From the NCBI RefSeq assembly GCF_032337115.1, contig NZ_JAVXZY010000004.1, forward strand, positions 186,001 through 250,000: a DNA stretch of 64,000 bases, given 5' to 3'. The DNA is from Roseateles_C aquae. Its GTDB lineage: Bacteria > Pseudomonadota > Gammaproteobacteria > Burkholderiales > Burkholderiaceae_C. Numbering within the stretch: the stretch's first letter is position 1; every line of letters starts with the position of its first letter. The notes under the pieces were generated by a model. That model was not told where the DNA came from and did no database searches. It saw nothing but the letters and a program-made list of their open reading frames with translations. Of this stretch, positions 50,658-61,773 are shown piece after piece. The position numbers were made by a program, and so were the translations under genes.

Positions 50658-51593
50658 GTGAGCAGTTCCAGCCTTTCCAGCACCGCCGGCAGCAGCAGCC
50701 TGCCTCCCCTGTCCCTCTGGGCCCGGCTGATCGCCGTGCCAGCGATCTGGGGCGGTACCTTCATCGCCGGGCGCCTGGTGGCGGCGGCGATGCCGGCCAG
50801 CCTGGGGGCGCTGCTGCGCTATGTGGTGGCCAGCCTGGCGCTGTGCGTGGCGGCCTGGCTGATCGAAGGCGGCCTGCCGCGGCTGACGCGGCGCCAATGG
50901 CTGAGTACCGCCGCGCTGGGCGCGACCGGCATCTTTGCCTACAACCTGTTCTTCTTCGGTGCGCTCAAGCACCTGCCGGCCAGCCGCACCTCGCTGCTGA
51001 TCGCGCTGAACCCGGTGGTGACGATCACGCTGGGCACGCTCTTGCTGCGCGAGAAGCTCAGCGCCCGGCGCTGGGTGGGCGTGGCACTGGCGCTGGCGGG
51101 CGTGTGGGTCGTCATCAGCCGGGGCGAGCTGGGCGCGGCGCTGTCGCAATCGGTGGGCCTCGGTGAAGCGCTGATGTTCGGCGGTGTCTGCTCCTGGGCA
51201 GCCTACACGCTGATCGGCCGCACGGCGCTGCGCGGGCTCTCGCCGCTGGCGGCGACCTGCTATGCCTCGCTGTGGGGCACGCTGATGCTGGGCCTGGCGA
51301 CGGCCGCTGAGCTGCAGACCTGGCCCGCCGCCGAGGCCTTCACGCCGGCCGTGCTCGGCTCCCTGCTCTACCTGGGCCTGATCGGCACGGCGCTGGCCTT
51401 CGTCTGGTACTACCAGGGCGTGCAGCGCCTTGGCGCGGCGCGCACCGTGGTCTTCAACAACCTGGTGCCGGTGTTCGGCACCGTCTTCGGCGTGCTGCTG
51501 CTCGGCGAAGCGCTGCTGCCCAGCATGCTGCTCGGCGGCACGGTGGCGGTGGCCGGCGTGATGCTGGCCTCGGGCGTGTTCGAGCGCCGTTGA
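50658..51593 (+). CDS. EamA/DMT-family exporter
   Basis: 311 residues with a GTG start (50658). A Ser-rich 20-residue head precedes ten TM helices in two EamA repeats (LIAVPAIWGGTFIAGRLVAAA; ALMFGGVCSWAAYTLIGRTAL). Such carriers export amino acids or their derivatives. The divergent LysR and the adjacent racemase make an amino-acid-related substrate likely (inference). Confidence 0.94.
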   Translation: MSSSSLSSTAGSSSLPPLSLWARLIAVPAIWGGTFIAGRLVAAAMPASLGALLRYVVASLALCVAAWLIEGGLPRLTRRQWLSTAALGATGIFAYNLFFFGALKHLPASRTSLLIALNPVVTITLGTLLLREKLSARRWVGVALALAGVWVVISRGELGAALSQSVGLGEALMFGGVCSWAAYTLIGRTALRGLSPLAATCYASLWGTLMLGLATAAELQTWPAAEAFTPAVLGSLLYLGLIGTALAFVWYYQGVQRLGAARTVVFNNLVPVFGTVFGVLLLGEALLPSMLLGGTVAVAGVMLASGVFERR

Positions 51594-51781
51594 AGCCACC
51601 GCGGCACATGCCGGCGCACAAGCCAGCCCGGCGCGCTATGCAAATCTTTACAGCTGTGCGCCGCTGCCACTCCGCAATCACCCGCTCACTGCCTCAGCGG
51701 CGCCGCCGCTAAGCTCGCCGCCCATCGGCCTGGGCAAGCCTTGCCCGCTGGCCCGCATCGACGGCGAACAAGAGGACAAGG

Positions 51782-53887
51782 ATGAACTGCATTCATCGCG
51801 GCTTTCGGGCCCTGCAAGGTCACGGCCTCAGCCTGCTGATTGGCATCAGCGCGCTGACCCTGACCGGCTGCAACGGCGAATCGGCGGCGCCCGAATTGCC
51901 CCCACAGGCGCAGGCCGACAGCTTCACCGTTGACGACGACGCGCCGACGCGGCTCGATGTGCTGGCCAACGATCAGGCCGGCAGCGACGGGGTGCTGAGC
52001 TTGATGTCGGTGGGCACACCGGCGCATGGCAAGGTCAGCATCGAGGCGGGTCAGCTGCGCTATGTGCCCGACGCGGGTTTCGCCGGCAGCGACAGCTTCA
52101 GCTATCGCGTCAGCGATGGCAGCGGCCGCAACAGCGCGGCCGAGGTCAAACTGACCTTGCGTCAAAGCCTGACGTTGCAAGGCCTGGCCACCGAGGCCCA
52201 GGCCCTGGCCGATATCGGCATCGAAGCGGCCCAGGATGGCCTTGCGCTGCAGGCCACGCGCAGCGACAGCGCCGGCCGCTTCACGATCAAGCTGTTCCTC
52301 ACCAGCACCGAGCCGAGCCCAACGCCGCTGCGCCTGCGCACGGTGGAGGATAAGGCTCATCCGATGAGCCATCACGAGGCCTTGCTCGGCAGCTGGGCAG
52401 CATTGCAGGCGCTGGCCGGCCAGAGCCGCAAGCTCGATGCCAGCCAGCTCAGCGCGCTGACGCTGAGCCCGCTGACCAGCGCCGAGGCGGCAGTTTATTT
52501 GCGCTACCAGCAACGGCTTGATGGCGCCAGTGATTTCGCCGATGACCGCGCCCTGCGTGCCGCGCTGCAGGCCTACTCGCCGCAGACGGTCGCCGAGGGT
52601 GCGGCATTGGCCCAGCTGATGCTGGGCGGCCAGCTCAGCGGAGGAAAAGGCGTCAACACGGTCTGGCAACTGCTCAGCGACGACTCCATCTATCGCCAGG
52701 CCCGCGCCGCCGCACAAGCGCAGCAGGGTGCCGGCTTTGATGAATTGGTGGCGAGCCTGCAGGCCGGCATCGGTGCTGGCTTCGGCTTCAGCACGCAGAA
52801 CCTGCCAGCACGCCTGGTGATCGGCGATCTGGCCGCCTACCAGCAGGCACCGCTGTTTCAGCCGATCAAGGACAGCCTGGAACTGCGCCTGAACAGCGAT
52901 GGCAGCGGCAGCCTGCTGCCACGCCAGAGCTTCCCGGTCAGCCACGCGGCGCTGCAATGGCAGCTCAGTGCCAAGGGTGAGCTGCTGCTGCGCGGCAGCG
53001 GCACCGAGACGGCCGCCGGCACCGGCATCTACGGCGACCCGTATCACGTGCACCTGCTGAAGCTGCGCCGCATTGGCCGCACTGCCTATGGCGATCAGCT
53101 GATCGCCAGCAGTTGCGGCAACCTCAGCAGCTGCTCGCTGGACGACGCCGAGCTCAGCCTCATCGAGGATCTGCGCCTGAGCCTGCCGATGACGCTGCTA
53201 CAGCCATTTGCCGCCGAGGAATTGCCCGGCAGTTGGCTGCTGCCGACGGCGGAAGAAAACGTCGTCGATGCCCATTTCGGTGCCGGCCGTCTGCTCAGCA
53301 GCCCCCTCGCGCTGCAAGCCGATGGTTCGATCGCCGGCAGCCCGATGCGCTGGCGCCTCGACGCTGGCGATCTGGTGCTGGAGAACGGCACGACGGCACA
53401 GACCTGGCGCCTGCAGCGCTATCTGAAGACCGATGCGCAACAGCACCAGCTGCTGGTGCGCTACCAAGGTCCACAGGGCCAGGGCATCAGCCTCGGCGAC
53501 GCCTACAAGCAGGATGCCAGTCTCTCGCTCAAGGCCGAGGACCTGATCGCCGAGTGGCGCATCCCGCGCCTGGTGCGCAGCATGGTGCTGCGCGAAGATG
53601 GCAGTGCCAATCTCTACACCCACCACGACGCCTTCGACGGCAGCTGGCAGCTGCAGGACGGCGTGGTCAGCATCAAGCTGCAGAACGAGACCCAGCAGTT
53701 CACGCTGCGCTGGTATGTGGTCGCCCAGCCCAAGGGCGCTTTGCTGCTGGTCGAGGCCGGACAGACGCCCGATGGCAGCAAGAGCTTTGTGCCGATCGCC
53801 TACCGCTATGAATACGCGACCGTCACACCGGCGCTGGGGGCTGCATACAGGCCGGCCGCGGCGCGGCGTTCTCCTTCCAAAGGGTGA
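51782..53887 (+). CDS. Lipoprotein with Ig/cadherin-like domain
   Basis: 701 residues, ATG 51782 with AGAGGACAAGG upstream. Lipobox LTGC puts the lipid at Cys30. Residues about 40-128 form a tandem-repeat type Ig/cadherin-like domain (DDDAPTRLDVLANDQAGSDG, LRYVPDAGFAGSDSFSYRVSD) known from adhesins. The remaining about 570 residues are unassigned: a helical middle, then beta-rich repeats in which ELPGSWLLP, AGDLVLENGTTAQTWRLQRY and GSWQLQDGVVSIKLQNE suggest a duplicated sandwich. Two Cys (SSCGNLSSCSLDD) may pair. Outer surface or periplasm; function unknown. Confidence 0.8.
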   Translation: MNCIHRGFRALQGHGLSLLIGISALTLTGCNGESAAPELPPQAQADSFTVDDDAPTRLDVLANDQAGSDGVLSLMSVGTPAHGKVSIEAGQLRYVPDAGFAGSDSFSYRVSDGSGRNSAAEVKLTLRQSLTLQGLATEAQALADIGIEAAQDGLALQATRSDSAGRFTIKLFLTSTEPSPTPLRLRTVEDKAHPMSHHEALLGSWAALQALAGQSRKLDASQLSALTLSPLTSAEAAVYLRYQQRLDGASDFADDRALRAALQAYSPQTVAEGAALAQLMLGGQLSGGKGVNTVWQLLSDDSIYRQARAAAQAQQGAGFDELVASLQAGIGAGFGFSTQNLPARLVIGDLAAYQQAPLFQPIKDSLELRLNSDGSGSLLPRQSFPVSHAALQWQLSAKGELLLRGSGTETAAGTGIYGDPYHVHLLKLRRIGRTAYGDQLIASSCGNLSSCSLDDAELSLIEDLRLSLPMTLLQPFAAEELPGSWLLPTAEENVVDAHFGAGRLLSSPLALQADGSIAGSPMRWRLDAGDLVLENGTTAQTWRLQRYLKTDAQQHQLLVRYQGPQGQGISLGDAYKQDASLSLKAEDLIAEWRIPRLVRSMVLREDGSANLYTHHDAFDGSWQLQDGVVSIKLQNETQQFTLRWYVVAQPKGALLLVEAGQTPDGSKSFVPIAYRYEYATVTPALGAAYRPAAARRSPSKG

Positions 53888-53977
53888 GTCCAACGGCCGC
53901 CTGGCCGGGCTAGACTGCGCGCCGGCGGCGCCCTGGCGCTGCCTTCATTCCAACAACAGGCAGCGAGGGAGCAGCCC

Positions 53978-54976
53978 ATGACCATCATTTACCGCGCAGC
54001 CTTGGCCTGCGCCCTGGCACTGGGCCTGGCCCTGGCCGCCCACGACAGCCGCGCCGACGACAAGCCGGCCGCCGCCAGCGAGGCGCAGCAGGCCTTTGAG
54101 CAGGCCCGCCAGGCCGGCACCACCGGCCCGGCCGATGTGCCGCTGGCTCAGCAGGCGGTGTTGCATCTGCCGGCCGGCAAGGTCTTCATTCCGCAGCCAC
54201 ATGCGGCCAAGCTGATGCGGGTGATGGGCAATCCGGGCGACTACAGCGATCTTCTCGGCCTGGTGTTCCCGCAGGGCGAGGGCGACTGGTTCGCAACGCT
54301 GCGCTTCGAGCCGGCCGGCTATATCAAGGACGACGACGCCCGCGAATGGAATGCCGACGACTTGCTGAAGTCCTTCCGCGAAGGCACCGAGGCCAGCAAT
54401 GAGGAGCGCGTCAAGCTGGGTGTGCCGGCGCTAGAGATCGTCGGCTGGGCCGAGAAGCCGGCCTATGCGGCCGACACCCACCGCCTGGTCTGGGCCATGG
54501 CCTCGCGTCACAAGCGCGACGCGGCCGATGCCGAACAGGGCGTCAACTACAACACCTATGCGCTGGGCCGCGAAGGCTATCTGAGCCTGAACCTGGTCAC
54601 CGGCCTGAAGGAGCTGCCACAGGACAAGCCACAGGCCGCCGAGCTGCTGGCCGCGCTGGAGTTCAATGAAGGCAAGCGCTATGGCGACTTCAACAGCGCC
54701 ACCGACCATGTGGCCGAATACGGCCTGGCCGCGCTGGTGCTGGGCGTGGGCGCCAAGAAGCTGGGCCTGCTGGCGGTCGTGTTCGCCTTCGTGGCCAAGT
54801 TCGCCAAGATCATCATCATTGCGCTGCTGGCCTTTGGCGGCACGCTGATAAAGCTGTTCAAGCGCAAGCCATCCGCTGAGACCGCGCCCATTGCCGCTGC
54901 GCCCGCAGCCCTGGCGCCGGTGCTGGAAACCGCGGCGCCTCCCGCCGGCGCCACCCAGGACAAGCCGCAGCCATGA
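53978..54976 (+). CDS. DUF2167 membrane-anchored protein
   Basis: 332 residues, ATG 53978 with GAGGGAG upstream. Signal peptide (about 1-26, ALAAHDSRA), a periplasmic domain with the family motifs (GDWFATLRFEPAGYIKDDDA, EIVGWAEKPAYAADTHRLVWA, GREGYLSLNLVTGL), then a C-terminal hydrophobic pair (LGLLAVVFAFVAKFAKIIIIALLAFGG) and a Pro/Ala tail. Function unknown. It overlaps the next gene, an M50-type protease, by four bases, which suggests that it is a regulator or substrate of that protease. Confidence 0.93.
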   Translation: MTIIYRAALACALALGLALAAHDSRADDKPAAASEAQQAFEQARQAGTTGPADVPLAQQAVLHLPAGKVFIPQPHAAKLMRVMGNPGDYSDLLGLVFPQGEGDWFATLRFEPAGYIKDDDAREWNADDLLKSFREGTEASNEERVKLGVPALEIVGWAEKPAYAADTHRLVWAMASRHKRDAADAEQGVNYNTYALGREGYLSLNLVTGLKELPQDKPQAAELLAALEFNEGKRYGDFNSATDHVAEYGLAALVLGVGAKKLGLLAVVFAFVAKFAKIIIIALLAFGGTLIKLFKRKPSAETAPIAAAPAALAPVLETAAPPAGATQDKPQP

Positions 54977-55695
54977 TCAAGCTGCTGGCCCTGCTGTTCT
55001 CCGGCCTGAAGTTCGGCAAGATACTGACCAGCGGCGGCACCATGCTGCTGTCGCTGATCGTCTACGCGACGATTTACGGCTGGCGCTATGCGGCCGGCTT
55101 CATTGCCCTGCTCTTCGTCCATGAGATGGGCCATTACCTGGCTGCCCGGCACAAGGGGCTGAACGTCGGCTTGCCGACCTTCATTCCCTTTGTCGGTGCC
55201 TGGATCGAGCTGAAGCAGGTGCCGCACGACGCCCAGACCGAGGCCTATATCGGCTTGGCCGGGCCGCTGCTGGGCACGGTGGGCGCCACCCTGGTCTACC
55301 TGCTGGCACGCGACCAAGGCAGCGCCTGGCTGCTGGCCGTGTCCTACAGCGGCTTCTTTCTGAACCTGTTCAATCTGATTCCGATCTCGCCCTTTGACGG
55401 CGGCCGCATCACCGCCGTGCTGTCGCCGCGGATCTGGCTGCTGGGCGTGCCGGTGCTGGGCGCGATGTTCTTCTACCGGCCCAGCCCGATGCTGCTGCTG
55501 GTCGCCCTGCTGGCCTGGCCGCAGCTGCTCAAGGCCTGGCGCTACCGCGCCGACAGTCCCGAGGCACTGAACTACTACGCCGTGCCCACCGCGGTGAAAT
55601 GGGAATACGGCAGCTACTACCTGGCGCTGACGGTATTCCTGGCGGTGATGACCCACGATGTGCACGAGATGCTGAGTGCGATGCGCCAGCCCTGA
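54973..55695 (+). CDS. Site-2-type membrane metalloprotease (M50)
   Basis: 240 residues; ATG overlaps the DUF2167 stop. Zinc motif HEMGH at residues 50-54 within a TM helix, and the second metal site PFDGG with Asp142 after NLFNLIPIS, both diagnostic of S2P proteases. About six TM helices and no PDZ domain, so it is the minimal class. It should cleave within the membrane. The partner gene DUF2167 and the following periplasmic M16 protease form a proteolysis cluster. Confidence 0.92.
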   Translation: MIKLLALLFSGLKFGKILTSGGTMLLSLIVYATIYGWRYAAGFIALLFVHEMGHYLAARHKGLNVGLPTFIPFVGAWIELKQVPHDAQTEAYIGLAGPLLGTVGATLVYLLARDQGSAWLLAVSYSGFFLNLFNLIPISPFDGGRITAVLSPRIWLLGVPVLGAMFFYRPSPMLLLVALLAWPQLLKAWRYRADSPEALNYYAVPTAVKWEYGSYYLALTVFLAVMTHDVHEMLSAMRQP

Positions 55696-55776
55696 CTTCC
55701 GCATTCCTGCCGGCCACTCGCTTAGGCTCGCGACTTCCGGCCAGTCCCCGCCCACTTTTTTCTCAAGAACAAGACC

Positions 55777-58482
<2,706 letters not shown>

Positions 58483-58513
58483 GGTCGTTGCTGCCGCATA
58501 GCCAGGAGTGAGC

Positions 58514-58903
58514 ATGTCCGCCACAGCCGTGTTTGGTGCCGTCATCTTCGCCAAGGACCCGCTCCGCCTGGCGGCCTTCTACCAAGGGCTGCTCGGCCTT
58601 GAGACAGCGCACAGCGAGCCGGGGCTGCTGGTGCTGGACGGCCAGGGCGTCCAGCTCGTGGTGCATGGGCTGCCGCCGGCCATCGCCGCCGAGATCGAGA
58701 TCGGCACGCCCCCGCAACGCCGCGAGGACAGCGCGCTCAAGCTGTTCTTCCAGGTGCCCAGCCTGGACCTGGCCCGCGCGCGTGCCGCGTCCCTGGGCGG
58801 CGCGCTGAACCCGCCTGAGCAGGTCTGGTCGGCACGCGACTTCCGAGCCTGCGATGGCCATGACCCCGAAGGCAATGTGATCCAGCTGCGCGAGCCGGCC
58901 TGA
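58514..58903 (+). CDS. VOC/glyoxalase-superfamily protein
   Basis: 129 residues from ATG 58514, preferred over GTG 58508 because AGGAG lies seven bases before it. Two beta-alpha-beta-beta-beta modules: VFGAVIFAKDPLRLAAFYQGLLGL and KLFFQVPSLDLARARAASLGG; C-terminal DPEGNVIQLREP. Classical metal ligands are not complete (the last motif has N-V-I-Q), so a resistance or binding protein is more likely than glyoxalase I. Confidence 0.88.
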   Translation: MSATAVFGAVIFAKDPLRLAAFYQGLLGLETAHSEPGLLVLDGQGVQLVVHGLPPAIAAEIEIGTPPQRREDSALKLFFQVPSLDLARARAASLGGALNPPEQVWSARDFRACDGHDPEGNVIQLREPA

Positions 58904-58923
58904 ACCTGATTTGGAGCCCCTGC

Positions 58924-59361
58924 ATGAATGCCTCAGCCAGCCCCACAACCCAGACCACCCACACCGCCCGTGGCCAGTTCAGCGTCAAGATCGGCGTTCC
59001 CGAGGCCATGGCCGTGCCCGAGGGCGCCACGCCGATGTTCCGCCGCAGCCTGGACAAGGTCTATGAAGGCGATCTGCAGGCCAGCGCCCGCGGCGAGATG
59101 CTGGCCGCCGGCCAGCCCCAGACCGGCTCGGCCGCCTATACCGCGCTGGAATCGATTCACGGCACGCTGCAGGGCCGCAACGGCAGTTTTGCGCTGGCCC
59201 ATCTGGGGCTGATGAAAGCCGGTTCGCAAGACCTGCGCATCGCCATCGCGCCGGGCTCGGGCCAGGGTGAGCTGACCGGCATCAGCGGCGAGCTGCTGCT
59301 GCGCATCGAGGCCGGCGTGCATTTCTACGAGCTGAACTACCGCTTCGCCGACGGGCGCTGA
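58924..59361 (+). CDS. DUF3224 family protein
   Basis: 145 residues, ATG 58924. The family pattern is present: RRSLDKVYEGDLQASARGEMLAAG, YTALESIHGTLQGRNGSFALAHLG and ELTGISGELLLRIEAGVHFYEL, an all-beta lipocalin-like fold. The two conserved acidic residues near the end (E, D) are present. Small cytoplasmic protein of unknown function, 20 bases after the VOC gene and probably cotranscribed. Confidence 0.92.
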   Translation: MNASASPTTQTTHTARGQFSVKIGVPEAMAVPEGATPMFRRSLDKVYEGDLQASARGEMLAAGQPQTGSAAYTALESIHGTLQGRNGSFALAHLGLMKAGSQDLRIAIAPGSGQGELTGISGELLLRIEAGVHFYELNYRFADGR

Positions 59362-59422
59362 AAGCGCACAGCAGGGTTCTGCCCGCTTGACTGCGAGACG
59401 CTGCGGCGCGCAGCATCAACAC

Positions 59423-60622
59423 ATGAGCCGCAGTTCCACGCTCCCCGCGCCGCAAGCCCCCGCCTGGCGCGATCACCATCGCTGGTGGTGGCTGTTGTCA
59501 CCGGCCTTCCCGGCCCTGGTCTGGCTGAACCTCTGGAAGTTCCAGCTCAGCGGCCTGACGCTGTGGCTGTGGATGAGCAGCCTGGTCACCTTTGTGCTGA
59601 TCCCGCTGCTCGACGTCATCCTTGGCAGCGACACCCGCAACCCGCCCGAGACCGCGGTCAAGACGCTGGAGAATGATGGCTGGTACCGCGCCATCGTCGT
59701 CGCCTTCCTGCCCTTCCAGTTCGGGCTGACGCTGCATGGCGCCTGGCTGGCCACGCACGCTGAGCTGAGCCTGTGGGGCTGGGCAGGCCTGGTGCTCAGC
59801 GTCGGTGGCATCAATGGCGTGGCCATCAACACCGCGCACGAACTCGGCCACAAGCTGCCGCGCTGGGAACGCTGGCTGGCCCGGCTGGCGCTGGCGCCGG
59901 CCTGCTACGGCCACTTCTATATCGAACACAACCGCGGCCATCACCTGCGCGTGGCCACGCCAGAGGACCCGGCCAGCAGCCGCATGGGCGAGAGCTTCTG
60001 GGCCTTTCTGCCGCGCACCATGCTCGGCAGCCTGCGCTCGGCCTGGCAGCTCGAAGCCGAGCGGCTCGACCGCCAAGGCCGGCCGGCCCTGCACTGGCGC
60101 AATGCCTGCCTGCAGGCCTGGGCGATGTCGGCCCTGCTTTTTGGCGGCCTGGTGCTCTGGCTCGGCTGGGCAGTGCTGCCCTTCTTGCTGATCCAGGCCT
60201 TCTATGGCGCCTCGCTGCTCGAGGTGGTCAACTACATTGAGCACTACGGCCTCTTGCGCCCGCTGGATGCCGCCACCGGCCGGCCGGTGCGCTGCGCGCC
60301 TGAGCACTCCTGGAACAGCAGCCACCGCGTCTCCAACCTCTTTCTCTACCAGCTGCAGCGGCACAGTGATCATCATGCCCATCCGGGCCGGCGCTACCAG
60401 GCCTTGCGCCATTTCTCGGAAGCGCCGCAGCTGCCCTCGGGCTATGCAGCCATGCTGCTGCTGGCCTATCTGCCGCCGCTGTGGTTTCGCGTGATGGACC
60501 GGCGCGTGCTGGCCCACTACGGCGGCGATCTGCGCCGGGCCAATCTGCAGCCGAACCGGCGCCAGGCGCTCTTAGAGCGCTACCCGCCACGGCCCGCGCC
60601 GACTGATGCAGACCTTCCCTAA
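59423..60622 (+). CDS. alkB: AlkB-type alkane/fatty-acid hydroxylase (membrane di-iron)
   Basis: 399 residues from ATG 59423; the earlier start lies in unconserved sequence. About six TM helices. The eight-histidine set is present: HELGHK (139-144), EHNRGHH (168-174), NYIEHYGL and HSDHH (314-318). These bind the di-iron centre that oxidises terminal C-H bonds with rubredoxin as electron donor. No rubredoxin gene is next to it. The last residues PTDADLP derive from the stop-linked repeat, and the stop overlaps that of DUF1697. (Not the DNA-repair AlkB.). Confidence 0.93.
   Translation: MSRSSTLPAPQAPAWRDHHRWWWLLSPAFPALVWLNLWKFQLSGLTLWLWMSSLVTFVLIPLLDVILGSDTRNPPETAVKTLENDGWYRAIVVAFLPFQFGLTLHGAWLATHAELSLWGWAGLVLSVGGINGVAINTAHELGHKLPRWERWLARLALAPACYGHFYIEHNRGHHLRVATPEDPASSRMGESFWAFLPRTMLGSLRSAWQLEAERLDRQGRPALHWRNACLQAWAMSALLFGGLVLWLGWAVLPFLLIQAFYGASLLEVVNYIEHYGLLRPLDAATGRPVRCAPEHSWNSSHRVSNLFLYQLQRHSDHHAHPGRRYQALRHFSEAPQLPSGYAAMLLLAYLPPLWFRVMDRRVLAHYGGDLRRANLQPNRRQALLERYPPRPAPTDADLP
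60590..60618 (+). repeat. Stop-linked 29-bp repeat, copy 3
   Basis: Matches 19006-19034 at 28 of 29 bases. It encodes the last codons of the hydroxylase on this strand, and on the other strand follows the DUF1697 TAG with zero spacing. Confidence 0.85.
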
Positions 60623-61140
60623 GCCAGCAGGCATTTGTTGACGGTGCTCCAGTTGCGCAGCGTGCACTGCTCGCCGATCAGCTTGCTGAAGGCCTGCGAC
60701 AGCGGACTGTCCAGCACGCCGGCCTCGCACCAGAGATAGGCGACCGCGCCGCGCAGTTGCAGCCGGTCTGGCCCCCAGTCGCGCGCCAGCAGGGCTTCGG
60801 CCGGTCGCAGATCGGCCGCCTCGCGGGCAAAGGCCAGCAGCAGCCGGGAGCCATCGTCCACCTGCCAGGGCATGGCCTCGACCTCGGCGCGCAGCTTGTC
60901 GATGCTGCGCAAGGTCAGCCTCGGTTCAAAGCCGAAGCGCGCGCCCAGGCCGCGTTGGAGCTGCTCGCCAAGCAACCGGGCATCGCTGCAGGCATGCTCG
61001 AACACTGCGTTGCCGCTATTCAGCACCGACTTGACGTCGCGGCAGCCCTGGGCCTGCAGAAGCTCGCGCCAATCGGCCATTGCCATGCGCCTTGCCTTGC
61101 CGACATTGATGCCACGCAGCAGTGCCAGCCAGCGCGTCAT
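60619..61140 (-). CDS. DUF1697 family protein
   Basis: 173 residues, ATG 61140. The family signature LALLRGINVGKARRMAMADWR is at the N-terminus, with SVLNSGNAVF, and the C-terminal TLRNWSTVNKCL. Small cytoplasmic protein, alpha/beta, function unknown. It overlaps GNAT by four bases (ATGA), and its stop shares bases with that of the hydroxylase. Confidence 0.94.
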   Translation of the reverse strand: MTRWLALLRGINVGKARRMAMADWRELLQAQGCRDVKSVLNSGNAVFEHACSDARLLGEQLQRGLGARFGFEPRLTLRSIDKLRAEVEAMPWQVDDGSRLLLAFAREAADLRPAEALLARDWGPDRLQLRGAVAYLWCEAGVLDSPLSQAFSKLIGEQCTLRNWSTVNKCLLA

Positions 61141-61616
61141 GTGGCGGCCTCCGCAGCCGCCCGCCGCAACGCCGGGCTGGCCATCAGCTCAGCCACGCTG
61201 GCCCGAAACTCGACCGCCTTGTCGCTTTCACGGGTGACGCGAAAGCCCAGCCGGCGATGAAAAGCCAGCGACAGCGCATTGGTCTTGTAAACATGGCTGC
61301 ACAGCTCGCTCGCGCCTTCAGCCTGCAGCAGCTGCGCCACCTGCGCGAAAAGCTCGCGCAGCACCGGCGCCGAGCGATGCGCCGGATCGGTGTTGAAGCC
61401 GCCCACAAACCAGGTCATGCCATCGGCTGGACGCAGCATCGCATAGGCGATCAGCCGCCCCTCGCGACGCACGCTGCACAGCCGTGATTGCGCCAGGCTT
61501 TGACACAGCTGCTCGCGCTGCTGCGCCGGTTCCATCGCATCGCCGGCACGCTCGGTGTGCTCGCGCAAGGTCAGCAGGTCCAGAGCCAGCAGTTCATCGA
61601 TCAGATTGGCCTCCAC
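61137..61616 (-). CDS. GNAT-family N-acetyltransferase
   Basis: 159 residues from GTG 61616 (GAGGG upstream); GTG 61670 adds 18 residues without features. GNAT motif A is GGFNTDPAHRSAPVLRELFAQ, where the usual R/Q-x-x-G-x-G/A loop is loosened. The C-terminal motif B is SHVYKTNALSLAFHRRLGFRVT. The target is unknown. First gene of a short operon with DUF1697; divergent from the sulfotransferase gene. Confidence 0.82.
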   Translation of the reverse strand: MEANLIDELLALDLLTLREHTERAGDAMEPAQQREQLCQSLAQSRLCSVRREGRLIAYAMLRPADGMTWFVGGFNTDPAHRSAPVLRELFAQVAQLLQAEGASELCSHVYKTNALSLAFHRRLGFRVTRESDKAVEFRASVAELMASPALRRAAAEAAT

Positions 61617-61773
61617 AACGCCCTCACATCCATCACATCCAGTTACGACATTGTCGTCGCGGAGTCCCACGTTTGAAGTTCAACACCGGCCACTGCCATA
61701 GGTAGCCCCGCCTATCATCCCCCACTGATTTGCAAACGATTCTGGCTGCCCCGTGCAGTCTGCCCAGTGATCG

